A DNA stretch of 64,000 nucleotides, from NCBI GenBank assembly GCA_934463115.1, contig CAKSIN010000001.1, positions 124,001-188,000 on the forward strand, in the 5' to 3' direction. The position numbers and the translations under genes were made by a program. This document shows, one piece after another, positions 52,432 to 60,342 of this stretch. Origin of the DNA: an uncultured Clostridia bacterium. Its GTDB lineage: Bacteria; Bacillota; Clostridia; UMGS1810. The notes beneath the pieces were generated by a model. The model was not told the DNA's origin. It was given only the letters and a program-made list of their open reading frames with translations, and made no database searches. The stretch's first letter is position 1; each line of letters starts with the position of its first letter.

Positions 52432-52917
52432 TTGTTTTACGATGAAAATGCACGCTACAGCATAGACGAGCTTATTCCGCTTATCCGCGAATGTATTGAA
52501 TCCGGGCACAGTGTAAAAATGCGTGTTACGGGTATGAGTATGCAGCCGCTTTTTTTTGACCGGCGTGATACGGTTGTGCTGGAACGTGCCGATGAAATCA
52601 AAAAGTACGATATCGTGCTTCATGAGAGAGCCAACGGGCATTACATATTACACAGGGTGTTAAAAGTCAAAGGCGAACTTTTGGACATAGCCGGAGACTT
52701 TGAGAGCCAAAAGGAAAAGAATGTTCATGTGTCGCAGGTTATAGCGCGCGTTACGGCTTTTGAACGCAACGGTATATACCACAGGGCGGATGAACGCAAA
52801 TTTATGCTGTATGCTGTTTTGTGGGGAATATTGCTGCCGATTCGCTTTCCGGTGCTCAAAACATATCGCACTGTCAGGAGGTGCCTTAATGCCAAAGGTA
52901 AAAAAAGACACGCTTAG
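52432..52917 (+). CDS. S24/S26 signal-peptidase-like membrane protein
   Basis: This 161-residue protein carries the VTGMSMQPLF motif (catalytic Ser at about 36) and YILHRVLKVKGELLDIAGDF, whose HR pair matches the Ser-His arrangement of ER-type/SipW-like signal peptidases. A hydrophobic C-terminal segment (LYAVLWGILLPIRFPVL) anchors it in the membrane. The start is a TTG at 52432, behind AAAGGTG near the end of the upstream gene. It overlaps the ABC transporter start by 29 bases. Between a PqqD protein and an exporter, it may cleave a leader peptide; that is inference. Confidence 0.8.
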   Translation: MFYDENARYSIDELIPLIRECIESGHSVKMRVTGMSMQPLFFDRRDTVVLERADEIKKYDIVLHERANGHYILHRVLKVKGELLDIAGDFESQKEKNVHVSQVIARVTAFERNGIYHRADERKFMLYAVLWGILLPIRFPVLKTYRTVRRCLNAKGKKRHA

Positions 52918-54526
52918 GTGGATTTTGCATAACTCAAAATCCGCACTTGTGCAGATTGTATGTCTTGCTGCTATCGGTGTGGTGCTCAGCTTTGTTTCCA
53001 CAGAGTTTGCCATGGCTTCCATGCGCTTGCTCGATTCCGCCACGGGGCAGGGAGGAAGTTTTTTGAACTGTGCGGCATTCATTGCATTTCTTGTTGCGGT
53101 TCAGCTTTTATTTCAGGTGTTATACACACTCCTTGATGTCAGAGTGCGGGCAAGGTTTAAAAATTCTATGCAGAGCAAATTGTTCAGAAAAATACTGACC
53201 AGAAATTACGGCGATGTGGAAAAATATCACTCCGGCGAACTCATAAACAGACTTACGGCGGATATAAGTGTTATAAATACTAACCTCATAGACACTGTTC
53301 CTGCTGTATTCACGCTTGTTTCGAGCGTTGCATTCAGCTTTTTTGCGATGCTCAGGCTGGATATGCAGCTGGCTCTCATATGTCTTACGCTCGGGCCTGT
53401 TGTGCTGCTGTGCTCATTTGTGTACGGCAGGAGAATGAAACCGCTTCATAAAAAGTGTCTCGAGAGCGACGGAAATACCCGTTCGTTTATGCAGGAATGT
53501 ATCCAGAATATAATTGCCGTTAAATCCTTTTGCCGCGAATTAAAGGCGGTAAAATTTGCCTCAAAACTTCAGTACGAAAATTACAAACTCAATATGAAAC
53601 GGGGCTATATAAGCGTTGCGGTAAATATAGTGTATTATCTCGCACTCACCGCGGCATTTTATTTTGCCGTTGCATGGTGCGCATATAAGATACAAATCGG
53701 TGTTATGACAATAGGAACATTTACGGCAATTATTCAGCTTGTCGGATCGATACAGTCACCGTTCCGCGAAATATCGGGTGTTATACCGAATTTCTATGCC
53801 ACATGCGCGTCTGCGGAACGCATAATGGAAATAGAAAAACTCGGAAGCGATATATCGAACGAAAGCGAAATATGCAATATTTTGCCGGAAAAATTCGAAA
53901 AGATAGAAGCAAAAAATCTTTCCTTTTCGTATGGTGACAAAAAAGTACTCAGTGATGTGAGTTTTTGTATAAACCGTTCCGAAACGGCGGTGATACGCGG
54001 AGATTCCGGAATAGGAAAGAGCACACTTTTAAAAATAATGCTTGGAATACTGACGGCATCCCATGGGAAAATTGAGGTTAGCGGCGGCGGAAAAGTTCAG
54101 GATATATCCGCTGCAACGCGCCCGCTGTTTTCATACGTTCCCCAGGGGAATATGATTTTATCCGGAACAATTTTGCAAAACATTGCTTTTATGGATGAAA
54201 ATGCCGATCGCAATAAGGTTGAGGACGCGGCAAGAAAGGCATGCATATGGGATTATGTATCCTCACTGCCCGACGGACTTAATACCGTCCTCGGCGAGAA
54301 AGGATTGGGGCTGAGCGAAGGACAGGTTCAGCGCATTGCAATTGCGCGCGCGTTTTTCTGCAATGCGCCGATAATCCTTCTCGATGAGGCAACGAGTGCC
54401 CTTGACGAGCCGACGGAGATGCGCATTTTAGACAATATCAAAAAGATGAAAAACACAACATGCATTATCGTTACGCATCGCCCGGCAGCCGAAACAATTG
54501 CCGACAAAATAATTGAGCTCAGATAG
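52889..54526 (+). CDS. ABC exporter (fused membrane and ATPase domains)
   Basis: This 545-residue half-transporter has an N-terminal six-helix membrane domain (about 15-310) and an ATPase domain. Walker A is GDSGIGKST (371-379), the signature is LSEGQ (475-479), Walker B is IILLDEATSALDE (from 495) and the H-loop is IVTHRP. The ATPase is somewhat short, and the Q-loop reads SYVPQGNMI. I chose the ATG at 52889, behind CAGGAGGTG, inside the end of the peptidase gene. Export of a peptide or lipid is inferred. No peptidase C39 domain is fused, so the adjacent S26-like protein could supply processing. Confidence 0.9.
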   Translation: MPKVKKDTLRWILHNSKSALVQIVCLAAIGVVLSFVSTEFAMASMRLLDSATGQGGSFLNCAAFIAFLVAVQLLFQVLYTLLDVRVRARFKNSMQSKLFRKILTRNYGDVEKYHSGELINRLTADISVINTNLIDTVPAVFTLVSSVAFSFFAMLRLDMQLALICLTLGPVVLLCSFVYGRRMKPLHKKCLESDGNTRSFMQECIQNIIAVKSFCRELKAVKFASKLQYENYKLNMKRGYISVAVNIVYYLALTAAFYFAVAWCAYKIQIGVMTIGTFTAIIQLVGSIQSPFREISGVIPNFYATCASAERIMEIEKLGSDISNESEICNILPEKFEKIEAKNLSFSYGDKKVLSDVSFCINRSETAVIRGDSGIGKSTLLKIMLGILTASHGKIEVSGGGKVQDISAATRPLFSYVPQGNMILSGTILQNIAFMDENADRNKVEDAARKACIWDYVSSLPDGLNTVLGEKGLGLSEGQVQRIAIARAFFCNAPIILLDEATSALDEPTEMRILDNIKKMKNTTCIIVTHRPAAETIADKIIELR

Positions 54527-54529
54527 CGG

Positions 54530-54895
54530 TTATTTTTTCGCCTTTGGCTTGCTTATGAGGGAGAATATCAGTCCGAATACAATGGCGGCGGCAATTCCGG
54601 CACTTGTTCCCGTTACACCGCCTGTGAGTATGCCTATGGCACCGCGCTCCGAAATTGCCTTTTTTACTCCCTCTGCGAGCGAATATCCAAACCCGATGAT
54701 GGGAACCGTTGCGCCGGCGCCGGCAAATTTAACCAAGGGAGAATAAATTCCGATTGCCGTTAAAACCACACCGGCAACAACATAACTCACCATGATTCTT
54801 GCAGGGGTGAGTTTTGTTTTGTCAATAAGTATCTGCGCAATAACACAGATAATGCCGCCAACCCAAAATGAATTTAATATTTTAATATAGTCCAT
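54530..54895 (-). CDS. spoVAE: Stage V sporulation protein AE
   Basis: SpoVAE is a small membrane protein of the spoVA channel, which moves dipicolinic acid into the forespore and releases it at germination. The 121-residue protein has four hydrophobic segments (SFWVGGIICVIAQILI, MVSYVVAGVVLTAIGIY, a PIIGFG loop and AGIAAAIVFGLIFSL). GAGGTAAAACTTT precedes the ATG. It is the last gene of the spoVAC-spoVAD-spoVAE cluster and ends 3 bases from a convergent ABC exporter gene. It is expected to be under forespore sigma G control, and no vegetative promoter is seen. Confidence 0.92.
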   Translation of the reverse strand: MDYIKILNSFWVGGIICVIAQILIDKTKLTPARIMVSYVVAGVVLTAIGIYSPLVKFAGAGATVPIIGFGYSLAEGVKKAISERGAIGILTGGVTGTSAGIAAAIVFGLIFSLISKPKAKK

Positions 54896-54901
54896 AAAGT
54901 T

Positions 54902-55915
54902 TTACCTCACATATTCGATTTCTACGGCATGAGCTATTCCTATGATATTTTCGCCGAGCTGAACGGTTGTGGGGCTCATAAGCGCTCCGGTGCACACAAG
55001 CAGTATTCGCCCGAGTTTTCCGCGAACCATTCGGTTCAAAAAGTATCCGCACAGCACACTTCCGGAACATCCGCAGCCACTTCCGCCCGCATTTGTTCCC
55101 TGGGTTTTATCGTCAAATATCATTTCTCCGCAGTCGCAGTGGTTGTTTGCCACATCCACACCCTGATTTGCCAGCAGCTCGCGCATGAGGGAACTGCCCA
55201 CACTTCCGAGATCGCCGGTTACAATTCTGTCGTAGTATGTTGCCTCGCGGTTAAGGTCACTGAGGTGTGCAAAAATGCAGTCTGCCGCGGCAGGAGCCAT
55301 GGCTGCGCCCATGTTGTTTGCGTCGGTTACACCGTAATCAACCATTTTGCCGGTGGTAACCGATTTTATCATCAGCGGCAATCCGCTGTCCGACAAAATC
55401 ACCGCACCGCTCCCCGTAACAGTCCATTGAGATGTGGGCGTCCGTACACCGCCGTATTCCAGCGGGAAACGGTATTGTTTTTCGCTTGAACAAAAATGGC
55501 TCGATGTAACAGCGAGAATGTTCTTTCCGTACCCGGCATCTGTCATAACGGCGGCAAGGCTCAGACTTTCAGCCATTGTCGAGCATGCGCCGTACAAACC
55601 GAAAAACGGTATGCCGAGATCTTTTAGCGCAAACGAACTTGCCGTACATTGGTTGAGCAAGTCCCCCGAAAACACATAGTCTATGTCGTTGCATGTAAGA
55701 GACGCGCGGGTAAACGCACCGTTAACGGTGTTTTTTAATATGCGTATTTCAGCTTCTTCCCAATTTTTTGCCTCGATATATTCGTCATTATATACCACGT
55801 CAAAATACTTTCCTATCGGTCCTTCGCCCTCTTTTTTTCCGACAGATGAGTAATAACTTTTTATGCAGACAGGATTTGTAAATAAAACAGTCTGATTTCC
55901 CTTTTTAATTCCCAT
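54902..55915 (-). CDS. spoVAD: Stage V sporulation protein AD
   Basis: SpoVAD binds dipicolinic acid and belongs to the thiolase-like fold. The 337-residue length is normal. Recognisable segments are DIDYVFSGDLLNQCTASSFA, GLYGACSTMAESLSLAAVMT and the C-terminal GGSGCGCSGSVLCGYFLNRM. GGAGGAATGTAAT, located within the end of spoVAC, precedes its ATG. It lies one base after spoVAC and 6 bases before spoVAE, so the three are translated together. Its presence indicates an endospore former. Confidence 0.95.
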   Translation of the reverse strand: MGIKKGNQTVLFTNPVCIKSYYSSVGKKEGEGPIGKYFDVVYNDEYIEAKNWEEAEIRILKNTVNGAFTRASLTCNDIDYVFSGDLLNQCTASSFALKDLGIPFFGLYGACSTMAESLSLAAVMTDAGYGKNILAVTSSHFCSSEKQYRFPLEYGGVRTPTSQWTVTGSGAVILSDSGLPLMIKSVTTGKMVDYGVTDANNMGAAMAPAAADCIFAHLSDLNREATYYDRIVTGDLGSVGSSLMRELLANQGVDVANNHCDCGEMIFDDKTQGTNAGGSGCGCSGSVLCGYFLNRMVRGKLGRILLVCTGALMSPTTVQLGENIIGIAHAVEIEYVR

Positions 55916-55916
55916 A

Positions 55917-56369
55917 TTACATTCCTCCGCCGATAAAATAATATATTATCGCATATATTACAGACGCACTTACTCCGAAAACAAGCACGGGACCTGCAAT
56001 TGTAAACATCTTTGCACCGACGCCGAGAACAAGCCCCTCTGTCTTGTATTCAACTGCCGGTGAAACAATGCTGTTTGCAAATCCGGTGATCGGAACAAGC
56101 GTTCCGGCTTTTCCGATTTTTGCAATATCGTCGTACAGACCTACGGCGGTAAGGAGCGCACCTATGAATATAAGTGACGAACTTGTAACTGCGGCGGTGT
56201 CGGTTTTGTTCATCCCGGCGGAGGACAGCGACTGGTTTATTATTTCGCCGATAACACAAATAATGCCGCCGATTACAAATGATTTGACACAATCGGATAC
56301 AATGCGCGAGTTCGGCGATGCTTTTTTTACCATGGAATCATATTCTTTGTTGGAAACAGTTCTTTTCAT
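55917..56369 (-). CDS. spoVAC: Stage V sporulation protein AC
   Basis: SpoVAC is a mechanosensitive membrane protein of the spoVA complex. The 150-residue protein has a basic N-terminus and four hydrophobic segments (VIGGIICVIGEIINQSL, SLIFIGALLTAVGLYD, VPITGFANSIVSPAVEYKTE, AGPVLVFGVSASVIYAIIYY). GGGAGGTGCGAT precedes the ATG, which overlaps the TGA of a 49-residue upstream ORF as ATGA, so translation is probably coupled. It heads the three recognised spoVA genes. Confidence 0.95.
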   Translation of the reverse strand: MKRTVSNKEYDSMVKKASPNSRIVSDCVKSFVIGGIICVIGEIINQSLSSAGMNKTDTAAVTSSSLIFIGALLTAVGLYDDIAKIGKAGTLVPITGFANSIVSPAVEYKTEGLVLGVGAKMFTIAGPVLVFGVSASVIYAIIYYFIGGGM

Positions 56370-56515
56370 ATCGCACCTCCCGTGTCAAATTCAAAATATG
56401 CAAATACGGAGCGCCCGTAGTTGGGAACGTCGTGCTTTTTTCTGAAACTGCCGAAAATCATGACCGCAGCTATAATGGCAACGGTCAGAACGGTAAATTT
56501 AAAAATTGTTTTCAT
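56366..56515 (-). CDS. Small membrane protein ORF coupled to spoVAC
   Basis: A 49-residue reading frame begins at the ATG at 56515, behind GGGTGATAAATT, and ends in the ATGA overlap with spoVAC. It encodes a basic start (MKTIFKF), one membrane helix (TVLTVAIIAAVMIFGSF), then a basic stop-transfer (RKKHD) and a polar tail (PNYGRSVFAYFEFDTGGAI). The spoVAC ribosome binding site lies within its last codons, so its translation would influence spoVAC. I do not know a family for it. The overlap, start signal and clean single-helix profile support a real gene. Confidence 0.6.
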   Translation of the reverse strand: MKTIFKFTVLTVAIIAAVMIFGSFRKKHDVPNYGRSVFAYFEFDTGGAI

Positions 56516-56599
56516 AATTTATCACCCGATAGTATTATGAAAACAATTTTAAAAAAATATTAAAGGTAATTGCTGTAAATGCTTTGTCGGAATTTTCAA

Positions 56600-57544
56600 T
56601 CACAAATTATCCGGATATGATTCTATTGCTCCGTATCTTTGAACGCTTTTTGCACAATAATTGTTTGAAGCGGTTATAAATTCTCCGAGCTGTTTTTTGT
56701 TTATAGTCTCAAGCCGTTCTTTATCAAAACTGTTTTTATGGAGACTGTACAGAAACGAGCCTATAAATGCGTCGCCTGCACCTGTTGTATCTTTTGCGGC
56801 GACATTGGTTGGCTCTGCACCGACTTTAGAGTTTTTTGTGTATGCATATGCGCCGTTTTTGCCGCATGTGCATATGACGATTTTTGCATAATCAAGCAGT
56901 TTTTCACAGGCTTTATCAATATTGCCGCTGCCTGTTATGAGCTCCGTCTCTTCGTCGGAAACCTTTATTATGTCCGCAAAAGGCAAAAATTCGTTTATTG
57001 CCGATTTCAGAGAATCCGTGTCTTTCCACAGCGGGAGTCGTATATTAGGATCGAAACTGATAATTGCACCGCTTTTGTTTGCAAGTTCAATTGCGCGTTT
57101 GTGCGCTTCTTTCATCGGAAATTCACCGAGCGAAACAGAACAAAAATGCAGCGCAAAGCAGTCGCCGAATACATCTTCCGTCAAATCTTCACCGGAGTAA
57201 AGCATGTCTGCCGACGGGTTGCGGTAAAAAGAGAATGTGCGGTTGCCGTCTTTATCAAGACTTACAAATGCAAGCGCCGTGTTGGCATCTGTTGTAAATT
57301 TAACGTTTTGAGTTCCTATGCCGAAACTTTTGAGATTTTCTGCGATTTTATGTCCGAAAAGATCATCGCCAAGCTGCGTTATGAGTTGGGCTTTTCCGCC
57401 CAATTTTGCAAATGCGCCAAGAACATTTGCCGGTGCGCCGCCGATTTTCGGCGAAAAGGATTTAACCTCTCCGAAACCGCATCCCGTTTCATCGGGTATA
57501 AAGTCGATAAGTGCCTCGCCTATAGCATATAGTGTGTTTTTCAT
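56600..57544 (-). CDS. PfkB-family carbohydrate kinase, fructokinase-like
   Basis: This 314-residue sugar kinase has the PfkB start LYAIGEALIDFIPDE and the substrate loop KIGGAPANVLGAFAKLGG. The C-terminal signature DTTGAGDAFIGSFLYSL contains the catalytic Asp and the anion hole. Its N-terminus and GGAPANV resemble fructokinases. I chose the ATG at 57544, behind GGGAG, over an upstream in-frame start. It is the last gene of the operon with a zinc dehydrogenase and a GDPD-PHP protein, and could phosphorylate the ketose made by the dehydrogenase. No terminator is visible before the spoVA small ORF. Confidence 0.9.
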   Translation of the reverse strand: MKNTLYAIGEALIDFIPDETGCGFGEVKSFSPKIGGAPANVLGAFAKLGGKAQLITQLGDDLFGHKIAENLKSFGIGTQNVKFTTDANTALAFVSLDKDGNRTFSFYRNPSADMLYSGEDLTEDVFGDCFALHFCSVSLGEFPMKEAHKRAIELANKSGAIISFDPNIRLPLWKDTDSLKSAINEFLPFADIIKVSDEETELITGSGNIDKACEKLLDYAKIVICTCGKNGAYAYTKNSKVGAEPTNVAAKDTTGAGDAFIGSFLYSLHKNSFDKERLETINKKQLGEFITASNNYCAKSVQRYGAIESYPDNL

Positions 57545-57583
57545 ACTTTTGCTCCCTAAAATCAATGTATCTATCGTTCTTAA

Positions 57584-58609
57584 TCAATTATTCGGCATGA
57601 TTATGAATTTACCTTTTTTTCTTAATATAGGATCGGCAAGGATTTCCGGCAGACGGCTAAGCGGTGCTGCCTCACACACCATTGATTTAACGTCTATGCG
57701 CTTTGAATCAATCAGTTCTATTGCTCGCTGCTGCGTGTACGGATTTATGTACGATGACTTTATTTCAAGCTCTTTTTTAAAGATTTCGAATGGTTTTATT
57801 TCAATTGTGTCATCCGGAGCAGTCAGACCAAAGAACATAACCGTTGCTTTTTTTCCTGCCAGATTAACTGCCTGTTGCATGGTTTGGGTTTTGCCGACAC
57901 ACTCAATAACTTTTGTCACATTCGTGATACCGTATTTGCTAAGCGTTTGCACCGCGTCTTCTTTAATTGGATTTATGCAGAAATCGGCGCCCAGATTTAT
58001 TGCTTTGTCAAATTTTTCTTCATCGGTTTCGATTGCTATGACGCGTGCGGCACCGGATATTTTTGCAAGCTGAATCATTATAAGCCCTATCATTCCGCAG
58101 CCGATAACCAAAACAGTATCGTCGGTTTTGATATTGCAAAGGTCTATTCCGTGCAGGCAGCATGAAACCGGTTCTGCCATAGCGGCTTCCTCGAATGAAG
58201 TTGTTTCGGAAATTTTGTATATCTGACTTTCGGGAACGTCGCAAAACTGCTCGAAACCGCCGTTTACCGTTGTTCCTATACCAATCATGTGCTCGCAGAA
58301 ATGACCTGCTGCGTTTCTGCAATAGCGGCAGCTGCCGCAAAGTTTGTTCGGATCTATACATACTCTGTCGCCGATGTTAATATTTTTCACATTTTCGCCC
58401 ACTTCGGTAACGATTCCGGCAAATTCGTGTCCGAGAACAGTTCCCGGCGGAGTTGCTGCCGCACCTTCGTCACCCTCATAAATATGAACGTCCGTTCCGC
58501 ATATGCCGCATGCCATAACCTGCACAATCACTTCGCCGGGCTTTGCTTTCGGCATATCCTTTTCCTCGATTTTTATATTGTGTTTGCCATAAAAAACCGC
58601 TGATTTCAC
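57584..58609 (-). CDS. Zinc-dependent alcohol (polyol) dehydrogenase
   Basis: This 341-residue medium-chain dehydrogenase has the catalytic zinc site in ACGICGTDVHIYEG and LGHEFAG and the structural zinc cysteines in LCGSCRYCRNAAGHFC. The NAD-binding loop is VLVIGCGMIGLIMIQLA. The sequence is closest in style to sorbitol, xylitol or threonine dehydrogenases, so it probably oxidises a polyol to a ketose. The start is a GTG behind GGAGGAG. It lies 12 bases after the GDPD-PHP gene and is followed by the PfkB kinase, a sensible order for polyol catabolism. The polyol itself is unknown. Confidence 0.9.
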   Translation of the reverse strand: MKSAVFYGKHNIKIEEKDMPKAKPGEVIVQVMACGICGTDVHIYEGDEGAAATPPGTVLGHEFAGIVTEVGENVKNINIGDRVCIDPNKLCGSCRYCRNAAGHFCEHMIGIGTTVNGGFEQFCDVPESQIYKISETTSFEEAAMAEPVSCCLHGIDLCNIKTDDTVLVIGCGMIGLIMIQLAKISGAARVIAIETDEEKFDKAINLGADFCINPIKEDAVQTLSKYGITNVTKVIECVGKTQTMQQAVNLAGKKATVMFFGLTAPDDTIEIKPFEIFKKELEIKSSYINPYTQQRAIELIDSKRIDVKSMVCEAAPLSRLPEILADPILRKKGKFIIMPNN

Positions 58610-58621
58610 TTTAAACTCCTC

Positions 58622-60211
58622 CTATTCTATGCTGCACTGAACCGCGCATCTGTTCTTATAATAAAATACATTTCTGAATCCGAGCGTCTTAAGCATGCTG
58701 TAAAGTTCATCAAAACTGTTTGCTGCATTTTCGGCTATATGCGCGTCGGATGCGGTTGTTATCAGATATCCGCCCATTTCTTTATACTGCCGTATTATTC
58801 TTTTTTCGGGCAGAAGTTCGCAGTAACCGCTGCCGTCAAAAACACAGGATGTGTTAATTTCAAGCGCAATTTTATGCTTGATTATAAAGTCTAAAATTTT
58901 TGTTATATCCCCGTCAAATTCCCCGCAGCGGAGACCTAAATTGTATTTGCCGTTTATATATCTGAGCGGGCAGGTGAGATGAGCCAGAACATCCAATTCA
59001 CAGTTTTCAAGCATGAAAAGCATGTCCGAAAAATACTTTTTCATATATTCTCTCGCCTTTTCGGCACCGACTTTAGAAAAATTGATTTGTGAATACGGGA
59101 TTTCCATGCCGTCAAACTTAACTGCATGAATCGAACCTATTACGGCGTCAAAATCATACTGTTTTAAAATGCCGTCGGCAAAACTTTTATGCCAAAACGC
59201 CTCACCCATTTCAATTCCGTGCAGAACATTCAACGGGCATAGTGAATCTGCCCGTTTTGCATCGGCAACGGAATTTCGGCACACCTTGTGTATATCAATA
59301 CTTTCGCAGTATTCAATATCGCAGTGGTCTGTTACTGCGAAGCCCGAAATCGCCTTTTCATATTCACTCGCCGCCATGTCTGTGACGCTGCACTCACTGT
59401 CGTGAGAGTTTTCCGAATGAGTGTGCATATCGTAGCGCTGATTCACTCTTTTTACAGGCTTAATTGTTCCGTCGGTTTCGACAATATTCGGATTAAGCCT
59501 TTTCCTTGCGTTATCAAAATCTTTGTAATTGCTCAAAATCCAAATTCCCAGATTTGCATACTGTCTGACAAGTTCGGCTGCTGTCTCATCCGCAAACGGA
59601 GTTTTTACCCACGAAGTGTTTTGGCATTTGTACGGCAGCCACACCGTCAGACGTTCCGGCGGAATCAGGATACAGAGTTTTTTGAGGATATCCTCGGTAA
59701 CGGCACCGTCGTAATCTATGTGTGTGTTCGGCAGCCTTTTCACGCAATCTTTGATAAATTCAATACTGTTTGATGTTATTGAAATATGCTCCGCATATGC
59801 CTTTGAAACGTCAAAGAAAATATTCAGGACATCTTTCGGGAATCCTTGAATTTTATTGTCTATTTTGAGCCGTATTCCGCTTTTTTTCGCAAACTCCAGC
59901 ACCTCGCTGAAGAGCGGTATTTTTTCGCCGCGGTACTTGTTGGAAAACCAAATCCCGAAATCGTAATTTTGCGCTTCGGCAAATGTTATTTCATTTATAC
60001 TTATATCCCTGCACGGTTCGCTGCCGTCTTTAAGCCTTGCCGTTCGGTTTATGAGCTTGTCGTGAAGAACAACTATTTTCATATCCTTTGTATATTCAAG
60101 GTCAAGCTCTATAACATCGTATCCCTGTGCAGCGGCACATTGAAATGCCGACATGGTATTTTCGGGGCATTCGCTTGCAACACCTTTATGAGCCTGTAAT
60201 TTTACTCCCAC
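58622..60211 (-). CDS. Fusion of glycerophosphodiester phosphodiesterase and PHP phosphoesterase
   Basis: This 529-residue protein joins two hydrolases. Residues 1-240 are a GDPD domain: QAHKGVASECPENTMSAFQ (His-Arg-type start with K in place of R), VIELDLEYTKDMKIVVLHD (metal Glu/Asp and catalytic His). Residues about 265-529 are a PHP domain related to histidinol phosphatase: RYDMHTHSENSHDSECSV, FAVTDHCDIEYCE, LHGIEMGE, VIGSIHAV and TTASDAH, together the metal ligands. The start is a GTG at 60211, 6 bases after GAGGGTG. It opens an operon with a zinc dehydrogenase and a PfkB kinase. Diester cleavage followed by phosphate removal to free a polyol is inferred. Confidence 0.85.
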   Translation of the reverse strand: MGVKLQAHKGVASECPENTMSAFQCAAAQGYDVIELDLEYTKDMKIVVLHDKLINRTARLKDGSEPCRDISINEITFAEAQNYDFGIWFSNKYRGEKIPLFSEVLEFAKKSGIRLKIDNKIQGFPKDVLNIFFDVSKAYAEHISITSNSIEFIKDCVKRLPNTHIDYDGAVTEDILKKLCILIPPERLTVWLPYKCQNTSWVKTPFADETAAELVRQYANLGIWILSNYKDFDNARKRLNPNIVETDGTIKPVKRVNQRYDMHTHSENSHDSECSVTDMAASEYEKAISGFAVTDHCDIEYCESIDIHKVCRNSVADAKRADSLCPLNVLHGIEMGEAFWHKSFADGILKQYDFDAVIGSIHAVKFDGMEIPYSQINFSKVGAEKAREYMKKYFSDMLFMLENCELDVLAHLTCPLRYINGKYNLGLRCGEFDGDITKILDFIIKHKIALEINTSCVFDGSGYCELLPEKRIIRQYKEMGGYLITTASDAHIAENAANSFDELYSMLKTLGFRNVFYYKNRCAVQCSIE

Positions 60212-60234
60212 AATTATCACCCTCAATTATTGTA

Positions 60235-60263
60235 TTGACACAAGATTTAATATGGTTTATAAT
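60235..60263 (+). promoter_or_regulatory. Promoter of the DeoR-family gene
   Basis: TTGACA (60235-60240) and TATAAT (60258-60263) have a 17-base spacer. The -10 box overlaps that of the divergent operon promoter. Confidence 0.82.
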
Positions 60264-60287
60264 AAATCATGATGATTGTTAAGTCAA
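60259..60287 (-). promoter_or_regulatory. Promoter of the GDPD-PHP operon
   Basis: On the minus strand, TTGACT and TATTAT are separated by 17 bases. The -10 box uses the same bases as the divergent promoter, and an ATCATGAT palindrome (60266-60273) lies in its spacer. Confidence 0.72.
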
Positions 60288-60342
60288 CAAAAACCATTTA
60301 AAACGATAAAATGAGCATATTTTTGACTGCTTTGGAGGTCAT

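Noticed and set aside
56525..56565. A sigma G promoter upstream of the spoVA cluster
   Set aside because: CATAATA could be a -10 box, but the -35 region (TTAATA at 18 bases) is too weak in this AT-rich stretch to report.
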